A DNA stretch of 12,116 bases, taken from contig JAFOJR010000173.1 in NCBI GenBank assembly GCA_017420125.1, forward strand, positions 1 through 12,116, given 5' to 3'. The notes below the pieces were generated by a model. That model searched no databases and was not told where the DNA came from. It was given only the letters and a program-made list of their open reading frames with translations. Source of the stretch: Oscillospiraceae bacterium. GTDB taxonomy: Bacteria > Bacillota > Clostridia > Oscillospirales > Oscillospiraceae. A program made the translations under genes and the position numbers. Positions 4,935 to 10,691 of this stretch are shown here, in pieces. The stretch's first letter is position 1. Each line of letters begins with the position of its first letter.

Positions 4935-6542
4935 GTGAAATATATTTTTGTAACCGGTGGTGTTGTTTCCGGCCTTGGAAAGGGAATTACCGCCGCTTCT
5001 TTGGGACGCTTGCTGAAACAGCGGGGTCTGCGCGTCACCAATCAGAAATTTGACCCATACCTCAATGTAGACCCCGGCGATATGAGTCCGCTGCAGCACG
5101 GTGAAGTTTTTGTCACCGACGATGGAGCGGAAACAGACCTTGACCTGGGCCATTATGAGCGCTTTACCGATGTAAGTCTGACAGAGCATTCCAGCGCCAC
5201 TTCCGGCAAGATTTATTGGTCTCTGCTGAACAAGGCCAAAAATGGCGGATTTCCCGGCGGCACCGTCCAGGTGATCCCCCACGTAACCAACGAAATCAAA
5301 GAGCGCATGTATCGCGCCGGCCAAAATGACACCGATGTAGTGATTACGGAAATCGGCGGCACTGTGGGCGATATCGAATCACTGCCCATCTTGGAGGCCG
5401 CACGGCAGGTCACGACTGAAATGGGTCGTCAAAACGTGATGTTTATTCATGTTTCGCTGATTGTCAGCATCCCGGGCTCAAAAGAACTGAAAAGCAAGCC
5501 CACCCAGCATTCCGTAAAAGAAATGCTGTCTTTGGGCCTCCAGCCGGATGTCATCGTCTGCCGGTCGGAATATGCCATCCCTGATGAAATCCGGGAGAAA
5601 ATCTCCCTGTTTTGCAATATCCCATCAGAAAATGTCATCCCCAATCTCAACGCCCCGGTTTTGTATGAAATCCCCCTGATGCTGGAACAGGAAGGTTTGG
5701 GCAACGTTGTATGTAAACGGCTGGGCCTGACCTGCGGCGCGCCGGATTTAACTGAATGGAGCGCTATGGTGGAGCGGGCCAAAAAAGCCACAAAAACCGT
5801 TAAAATCGGTTTGGTAGGCAAATATGTAGCCCTGCGGGATTCATACCTCAGTGTGGTAGAGGCGCTGACCCACGGCGGCATCGAGAACGACACTTCTGTG
5901 GAAATCGACTGGATTGACTCCGAACGTTTGACAAAAGACAATGCAGCGCAGATTTTGGCAGATTGTGACGGAATCTTGGTTCCCGCCGGATTTGGTCCCA
6001 GGGGAATTGACGGAAAAATTGCTGCAGCTCAATATGCAAGGGAAAGTAAGGTACCGTATCTGGGCATTTCCTTGGGTATGCAGGCGGCAATGGTCGAATT
6101 TGCCCGAAATGTGCTTGGTCTCTCCGATGCCCATTCCGAAGAAATGGACTCCAGCACACCCCATCCGGTGGTGCATATCCCTGCCGAAAGAAAAGACGGA
6201 TCTGACAAGGGCGGCCCTATGCGCTTGGGCGCTTATCCCTGCCAGATTCAGGGGAAAGACTCCATCGCCTATCAGGCATATGGTCAAACAGAAATCAGCG
6301 AACGGCATCGCCACCGCTATGAGTTTAACAACGATTACCGTCAGGCGTTCCAACAGGCAGGTATCCGCTTTTCCGGTCTTTCTCCTGATGGAAAGCTGGT
6401 GGAAATTATGGAAATTCCCAATCACCCGTGGTTTGTGGGCGTGGGATATCACGCAGAACTGAAAAGCCGCCCCAACCGTGCACACCCTCTGTTCCGTGAA
6501 TTTGTGGGCGCGGCTCTGGCTCGGAAAGAACACTCCCGTTGA
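4935..6542 (+). CDS. pyrG: CTP synthase with altered glutaminase active site
   Basis: CTP synthase aminates UTP to CTP using ATP and ammonia, normally released from glutamine by its C-terminal domain. The 535-residue length is normal. The synthase domain (about 1-270) is intact in its main motifs: VSGLGKGITAASLGRLL (11-27), VFVTDDGAETDLDLGHYERF (58-77), ITEIGGTVGDIESLP (137-151), KSKPTQHSVKE (186-196). The class I glutaminase domain (about 290-530) keeps His506 and Glu508 and RHRHRYEFNN. The nucleophile motif reads GISLGMQ, where the family has GICLGMQ: Ser379 (codon TCC, 6069-6071) replaces the catalytic Cys. The oxyanion motif is PAGFG in place of PGGFG (Ala351, GCC 5985-5987), and Pro107 occupies the site of E. 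coli Leu109. The start is GTG 4935 with AAGGGAG about 10 bases upstream. It is inferred to use free ammonia. Monocistronic, divergent from darA, ended by the hairpin at 6617-6647. Confidence 0.95.
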   Translation: MKYIFVTGGVVSGLGKGITAASLGRLLKQRGLRVTNQKFDPYLNVDPGDMSPLQHGEVFVTDDGAETDLDLGHYERFTDVSLTEHSSATSGKIYWSLLNKAKNGGFPGGTVQVIPHVTNEIKERMYRAGQNDTDVVITEIGGTVGDIESLPILEAARQVTTEMGRQNVMFIHVSLIVSIPGSKELKSKPTQHSVKEMLSLGLQPDVIVCRSEYAIPDEIREKISLFCNIPSENVIPNLNAPVLYEIPLMLEQEGLGNVVCKRLGLTCGAPDLTEWSAMVERAKKATKTVKIGLVGKYVALRDSYLSVVEALTHGGIENDTSVEIDWIDSERLTKDNAAQILADCDGILVPAGFGPRGIDGKIAAAQYARESKVPYLGISLGMQAAMVEFARNVLGLSDAHSEEMDSSTPHPVVHIPAERKDGSDKGGPMRLGAYPCQIQGKDSIAYQAYGQTEISERHRHRYEFNNDYRQAFQQAGIRFSGLSPDGKLVEIMEIPNHPWFVGVGYHAELKSRPNRAHPLFREFVGAALARKEHSR

Positions 6543-6562
6543 TCGCTTTGTGTTTTTCTCTT

Positions 6563-6578
6563 CGTTTCACGTGAAACG
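6563..6578. promoter_or_regulatory. parS-like ParB (Spo0J) binding site
   Basis: CGTTTCACGTGAAACG is a perfect 16-base palindrome. It matches the bacterial parS consensus TGTTTCACGTGAAACA at 14 of 16 positions, including the whole central 14-mer; only the outermost pair differs. The centre CACGTG separates it from the Noc site, whose centre is CCCGGG. It lies in the gap between pyrG and its terminator, outside any gene. ParB loads at such sites and spreads to organise and segregate the origin region, so the window is probably origin-proximal, in line with the darA-holB-ricT location in Bacillus. Confidence 0.75.
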
Positions 6579-6606
6579 TTCTTTCTCTGCAAGTAGACTT
6601 CGATAC

Positions 6607-6653
6607 AAAAAAACAATCCCGGTTCTTGCATAGGGCAAGAACCGGGACTTTTT
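6607..6653. terminator. Bidirectional terminator between pyrG and the CLC gene
   Basis: Thirteen-base perfect arms, TCCCGGTTCTTGC (6617-6629) and its complement (6635-6647), enclose a 5-base loop. On the plus strand the hairpin is followed by CTTTTTC (6648-6654). On the minus strand seven T lie just beyond it (complement of A 6607-6613). It serves the converging pyrG and CLC transcripts. Confidence 0.88.
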
Positions 6654-6712
6654 CTTCCCGTCGTCTTCCGACAGTATATTTGTCCTGTTTTTCTGTCTTA
6701 TCGTCTTCTTTG

Positions 6713-7978
6713 TTACTTGGTGTTGATGTTAATATATTCCGCCCGCAGCTTGGAATAGAGAATTTTCTGGCTGCTGTACAGGCCATAGTACCCCGACAGC
6801 ACATAGCTGACACCGCAGGCAATGGCAAACAACAGCATCCCTTGGGCACCAAACAGCTCAATACTGAGAACAATAGACGCCAAGGGACAATTGACCATAC
6901 CGCAAAACAGGGCAATCAGCCCCAGCGCTGCGCCAAAGGCGGGATCCAGCCCCAAAAGGCCGCCTGCCACACAGCCAAAGGTGGCACCGACGAAAAAAGT
7001 GGGAACAATTTCGCCGCCCTTCAGCCCTGCGGCAATGGTAATGACCGTAAAAACCAGTTTCAGCACAAACGCCTCCGGTCGGGCGTTCCCGTTGATGGCC
7101 GCAGCAATAAGCCCCATCCCGGTGCCGTTGTAGTCCCGGGTGCCGACCAGATACGTCAGCCCGATGAGCAGCACACCGCCCAGGGCAGCCCGTACCAATT
7201 CGTTTTTCAGTACGCGGAACACCCATGCTTCCGTCTGATGAATGGCGACACAGAACCCGATGCTGAGCAAGGCACACAAGATCGACAGCGCCAGCACCTG
7301 GAGCAGAACCGACACAGAAATGGCTGGAACCGTCTCAAGGGAAAATCGGGTAGGTGAAACTCCGAAAGCCAGCGATACATGATAGGCCGTCAGCGAAGAA
7401 ACCAGACAGGGAATAAAGCCGGAATAGTACAGCACCCCTACGCTGATCACTTCCAATGCAAACAGCACTGCTGTCAGCGGCGTGCCAAACAAAGCGGAAA
7501 ACACGCCGCTCATGCCGCAGAGAATCACCAGGTGCATGTCCTTTTCATCCAAACGAAACAAGTGTCCCACTTGGGAACCGACGCAGCCGCCCAGCTGCAG
7601 CGCCGCGCCTTCCCGCCCGGCAGAACCGCCGCACAAATGGGTGATTACCGTACTGATGAAAATCAGCGGTGCCAACAAAATGGGAATTTTTTCTTCCGTG
7701 CGGATAGAGAGAATCACCTGATTCGTTCCCACGCGGCTGTTTACACGGCACAGCCGATACAGCAGAACAATCAGCATACCGCCCAAAGGCAGACACCAGA
7801 GAATCCATTCATGCTCTATTCGAAATGTTGTTGCGTATTCCACACTGACGTGGAACAAGGTGCCCAGCAGGCCGCTGATCCCGCCCACCAGGCCGGAGAT
7901 CACCAGCCATTTTATAAATACGGCCGTATACCGCGCCGCCGCCGCGCACACGCGCCGCCCGTTTCTCCAGAGCTCCAT
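6713..7978 (-). CDS. CLC-family transporter, probable fluoride/proton antiporter (CLC-F type)
   Basis: The 421-residue, strongly hydrophobic protein has the CLC architecture with about ten or more membrane helices. The gating motif is GGSAGREGAALQLGG, with Glu123. The chloride filter motif GSGIP of classical CLCs is absent (VGTNQV at 83-88 stands in its region). A second Glu, Glu323 in GLKGGEIVPTFF, lies exactly 200 residues later, and Tyr401 lies in SGYYGLYSS. From memory, the fluoride antiporter CLC-Eca has its key Glu118, Glu318 and Tyr396, the same spacing with an offset of 5. This points to the CLC-F class, which expels fluoride in exchange for protons. ATG 7978 has AGAGGGC 8 bases upstream. 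The gene follows cinA by 97 bases on the same strand. No fluoride riboswitch is visible upstream. A generic chloride CLC is the alternative. Confidence 0.85.
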   Translation of the reverse strand: MELWRNGRRVCAAAARYTAVFIKWLVISGLVGGISGLLGTLFHVSVEYATTFRIEHEWILWCLPLGGMLIVLLYRLCRVNSRVGTNQVILSIRTEEKIPILLAPLIFISTVITHLCGGSAGREGAALQLGGCVGSQVGHLFRLDEKDMHLVILCGMSGVFSALFGTPLTAVLFALEVISVGVLYYSGFIPCLVSSLTAYHVSLAFGVSPTRFSLETVPAISVSVLLQVLALSILCALLSIGFCVAIHQTEAWVFRVLKNELVRAALGGVLLIGLTYLVGTRDYNGTGMGLIAAAINGNARPEAFVLKLVFTVITIAAGLKGGEIVPTFFVGATFGCVAGGLLGLDPAFGAALGLIALFCGMVNCPLASIVLSIELFGAQGMLLFAIACGVSYVLSGYYGLYSSQKILYSKLRAEYININTK

Positions 7979-8019
7979 GCTGTTTCGCCCTCTGTTCTTC
8001 CTGCTTTCGGGAGTTTCTC

Positions 8020-8055
8020 AGCGAACCTTTTCGCTTTTTATCCCCTTTTATCCCC
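8020..8055 (-). repeat. Leader of the CLC gene: 10-bp tandem repeat and small hairpin
   Basis: Read on the minus strand, GGGGATAAAA occurs twice in perfect tandem (8046-8055 and 8036-8045), followed by AGCGAA-AAGG-TTCGCT, a 6-bp hairpin (8020-8035). The repeat unit is about one helical turn, which would suit a regulator binding two sites on the same DNA face. A weak -35/-10 pair, TTGCTT with GATAAA 18 bases on, overlaps the repeats. The function is unknown. Confidence 0.4.
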
Positions 8056-8075
8056 ATTGAAAGCAAGTGCTCTAA

Positions 8076-9347
8076 TTATCGCAGTTCTTCTACCGTCTCA
8101 ATGTCTTTTCCGGTAAGATACCGCCGCACCATGTCATAGCCATGGAGGGTGGCAAGGGTACGGATCCAATTCCGATCCTTTCCCATATAGATTCGGCGGA
8201 CATACGTCCCCGTTTCTCCGGCCAGCGCTACATAAACCAGACCCACCGGGTTGTCTTTTTCATCCGAATCCGGGCCGGCTACGCCGGTGATGCCTACTGC
8301 CAGATCTGTTCCCAATACGCGACGGGCGCCCTCGGCCAGATAACGGGCGGTTTCTTCCGACACCGTGCCTTTTTCTTCCAGCACATCCTTGGGAACGCCC
8401 AAAACCTTCTCTTTTATCGCGGCGGAATATGCCACAACAGATCCCTGAAACACGGCAGAAGCCCCCGGCAGATCGGTAAACCGTTTGGCAAACAGGCCGC
8501 CGGTGCAGGATTCTGCTGCACCCAGCGTCACGCCATTTTTCTTCAGTAAATCCAGTACCACCGCTTCCAGCGACGGCACATCAAAGCCATAGACTGCATC
8601 GCCCAAGGTATCTGCCACCATGTGGAGCACTGGCTCCACCATTCGTTCTGCGTCCGCCTGGTTTCCAGCGCGGGCAGTTACCCGGAGCAAAACTTCCCCT
8701 TCCTTGGCATATGGAGCCAAAGTAGGGTTTTCCATGGTTTCCATTACGCCTTTCAGCTTGTTTTCCACTGCAGGCTCTCCCAAACCGAAAATCCGAATGG
8801 TCCGGGAAAAAATGGTGGCATCCGACAGAGCGCGCAGATAGGGGATCGCGCAATTGGTAAACATGGAGGCACATTCTCTGGGCGGGCCTGGCAGCATCAC
8901 CACGTGGATTCCCTCTGCCACAAAGGCGCAGCCGGGCGCTGTTCCCCAGTCGTTTTGCAGCACAGTGCAGCCTTCGGGCAGCATGGCCTGCTGCATACTG
9001 TTGGCCGGCACTTCTCTTTTGTTATTGCGCATAAAATAATCTCGCAGCCGTTGGGCGGTAGGTTCATGCAACAGCAACGTCTTTCCAAACGCCTCAGCCA
9101 ACGTCTGCTTGGTCAAATCGTCATACGTGGGCCCCAGACCGCCAGTGGTGATGATGATATTGGCCCGGGTCCGGGCCACCGCCACCGCCTCTTTCAGTCG
9201 CTGGGGATTGTCGCCTACTACAGTGTGATAATGGACGGTGATGCCCAACTGGGACAGCCCCTGGGAAATAAACTGGGCATCGGTGTTGGCAATGTCGCCC
9301 AACAGCAGCTCCGTTCCTACTGCCAAAAGCTCCGCAACGTAATTCAT
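8076..9347 (-). CDS. cinA: CinA: competence/damage-inducible protein, NMN deamidase domain
   Basis: The 423-residue protein has the two-domain CinA layout. The N-terminal MoaB/MogA-like domain (about 1-170) carries LAVGTELLLGDIANTDA, TTGGLGPTYDDLT (about 67-79) and LPGPPRE (152-158). In CinA this domain acts as an ADP-ribose or nucleotide pyrophosphatase. The C-terminal PncC domain (about 258-415) carries AESCTGG (278-284, with the catalytic Ser) and VGITGVAGPD (351-360). PncC deamidates nicotinamide mononucleotide to nicotinate mononucleotide in NAD salvage. The length is typical. ATG 9347 has GAAAGGGG 7 bases upstream. It lies between thiI (83-base gap with a hairpin) and the CLC gene on the same strand, not in the recA context seen in streptococci. 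No SOS box was recognised. Confidence 0.94.
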   Translation of the reverse strand: MNYVAELLAVGTELLLGDIANTDAQFISQGLSQLGITVHYHTVVGDNPQRLKEAVAVARTRANIIITTGGLGPTYDDLTKQTLAEAFGKTLLLHEPTAQRLRDYFMRNNKREVPANSMQQAMLPEGCTVLQNDWGTAPGCAFVAEGIHVVMLPGPPRECASMFTNCAIPYLRALSDATIFSRTIRIFGLGEPAVENKLKGVMETMENPTLAPYAKEGEVLLRVTARAGNQADAERMVEPVLHMVADTLGDAVYGFDVPSLEAVVLDLLKKNGVTLGAAESCTGGLFAKRFTDLPGASAVFQGSVVAYSAAIKEKVLGVPKDVLEEKGTVSEETARYLAEGARRVLGTDLAVGITGVAGPDSDEKDNPVGLVYVALAGETGTYVRRIYMGKDRNWIRTLATLHGYDMVRRYLTGKDIETVEELR

Positions 9348-9367
9348 CGTATGACCCCTTTCGTTTT

Positions 9368-9395
9368 AAACCCGAGGCATTTGCCTCGGGTTTTT
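9368..9395. terminator. Hairpin between thiI and cinA, T run on the plus strand
   Basis: Perfect 12-base arms AAACCCGAGGCA (9368-9379) and TGCCTCGGGTTT (9382-9393) form a tight GC-rich hairpin. On the plus strand it runs into TTTTT (9391-9395), the classic terminator form. On the minus strand, the direction of both flanking genes, it is followed only by TTTAAAACG and then the cinA SD. It may be a leaky or partial terminator for thiI, an mRNA-stability hairpin, or a stop for antisense transcription from the right. Confidence 0.6.
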
Positions 9396-9430
9396 CTTGC
9401 CTGTTATTTTAAACGATTCCCCCTGCTCTG

Positions 9431-10603
9431 TCAACTATCCAGTGCAATCCGTTCCGTTTTTCCCAACGCCGCCTGTACCAGCGTTTCCACGTCCAGTTTG
9501 GCTTCTGCCCGCTCCACATCCGGTAAGCGGGGACGGGTGCGAGGATGACGGGGCGTAAACACGGTGCAGCAATCCTCGTAAGGCAGAATGGAAGTCTCAA
9601 ACGTACCGATTTTACGCGCCACCCGAATGATTTCTTCCTTGTCCATTCCAATCACCGGCCGGAGCACCGGCAGATCGCATACCGCTTCCGTCACGCGCAG
9701 CGCCTCCATGGTCTGACTGGCCACCTGCCCCAGGGACTCCCCGGTCACAACGGCTTTGGAGCCGGTCTGTTCGGCGATTGCAGCAGCAATCCGCATCATA
9801 AACCGGCGCATAATCAAAGTGAAATATTCCTCTGGGCACTGTTTCCGGATTTCTTCCTGTATCTCCGTAAACGGCACCACATGAACGGTCATCCGGCCGC
9901 AATAACGGGTTAAAATCCGGGCCAGCTCCAGCACCTTTTCCTTTGCTTCTGGCGACGTGTATGGATAGCTGAAAAAGTGAACCGGGATCAGTTCAATGCC
10001 CCGCTTGGCAATCATATAAGAAGAAACCGGGCTGTCGATGCCGCCGGAAAGCAGCGTCACTGCGCGTCCGCTGATGCCCAGGGGCAATCCGCCGGCACCC
10101 GGCTCCGGATCGGCATGGACATAGGCAGCCGCTTCCCGCACCTCTACGTGAACCGTAATCTCCGGATGATGTACATCCACCGCCAAATGCGGGAACGCAT
10201 CGTGGAGCGCACCGCCCACTTCCTGGGACAATTGAATGGAGTTTAAGGGAAAGGTCTTATCCGCCCGTTTGGACTCCACCTTAAAGCTTCTGGCCGCCAG
10301 AAGCGTGTTCTCCAGATAAATCCGGGCGGCCTCCGTAATGGCATCCACATCTTTTGCACAGGCTTTGGCTCGGTTTACTCCCACCACGCCGAAAACGGTT
10401 TTCATGGCATCATATGCGCCGTCCATATCACAGGACGCCTCCTGCGGCTCCACATACACTGTGGATTGTTTGGCATACACCGAAAACGTGCCAAAGGTCG
10501 AAACCCGGCGGCGCACATCCCGCAACAGCCGATCCTCAAAATTTCGCCGATTAAGCCCTTTGAGCACCAATTCTCCTAACTTTAATAAAATAACTTCCTC
10601 CAA
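9431..10603 (-). CDS. thiI: ThiI: tRNA 4-thiouridine synthase
   Basis: ThiI adenylates U8 of tRNA and transfers sulfur to give 4-thiouridine; in some bacteria it also serves thiazole synthesis. Counted from the chosen TTG the protein has 390 residues. The N-terminal part opens LKLGELVLKGLNRRNFED and is followed by a THUMP domain (to about 160). The PP-loop ATP site is SGGIDSPV (186-193), then TGESLGQVASQT (about 287-298), and the conserved Cys region EDCCTVFTPRHP (about 343-354). There is no C-terminal rhodanese domain, as usual outside enterobacteria, so a cysteine desulfurase should supply the sulfur directly; none is encoded nearby. The frame also has a GTG at 10624, but that codon sits inside a hairpin stem and would add residues the family lacks. 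TTG 10603 has AGAAAGG 11 bases upstream. The exact start is uncertain. Confidence 0.93.
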   Translation of the reverse strand: MEEVILLKLGELVLKGLNRRNFEDRLLRDVRRRVSTFGTFSVYAKQSTVYVEPQEASCDMDGAYDAMKTVFGVVGVNRAKACAKDVDAITEAARIYLENTLLAARSFKVESKRADKTFPLNSIQLSQEVGGALHDAFPHLAVDVHHPEITVHVEVREAAAYVHADPEPGAGGLPLGISGRAVTLLSGGIDSPVSSYMIAKRGIELIPVHFFSYPYTSPEAKEKVLELARILTRYCGRMTVHVVPFTEIQEEIRKQCPEEYFTLIMRRFMMRIAAAIAEQTGSKAVVTGESLGQVASQTMEALRVTEAVCDLPVLRPVIGMDKEEIIRVARKIGTFETSILPYEDCCTVFTPRHPRTRPRLPDVERAEAKLDVETLVQAALGKTERIALDS

Positions 10604-10623
10604 GTTCAGACACGCCTTTCTCA

Positions 10624-10638
10624 CAGGGCAGCGCCCTG
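10624..10638. other. Small GC-rich hairpin at the thiI 5' end
   Basis: CAGGGC (10624-10629), a 3-base loop AGC, and GCCCTG (10633-10638) form a perfect 6-bp stem in the 67-base gap between yifB and the frame of thiI. No T run follows on either strand, so it is not a terminator. On the minus strand it sits just before the AGAAAGG SD and overlaps the GTG codon at 10622-10624. No clear promoter was seen in this gap, so thiI is probably read through from yifB. Confidence 0.35.
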
Positions 10639-10691
10639 GTATTTCTGGTTTTTCGCCGGAGAGGGACTCTGACGTATATGGTTACAATCTG

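Noticed and set aside
7979..8075. Fluoride riboswitch upstream of the CLC gene
   Set aside because: I looked for the conserved GGNGAUGG core and its pseudoknot partners on the minus strand and did not find them.
6626..8116. Plus-strand frames of 243 and 245 codons opposite the CLC gene
   Set aside because: Gln/His-rich mirror sequence of a membrane-protein gene, no SD, and no signal beyond absence of stops.
8622..9548. 308-codon plus-strand frame opposite cinA and the thiI end
   Set aside because: It crosses the thiI-cinA gap and the hairpin, has no SD or recognisable domain, and both genes on the other strand are clear family members.
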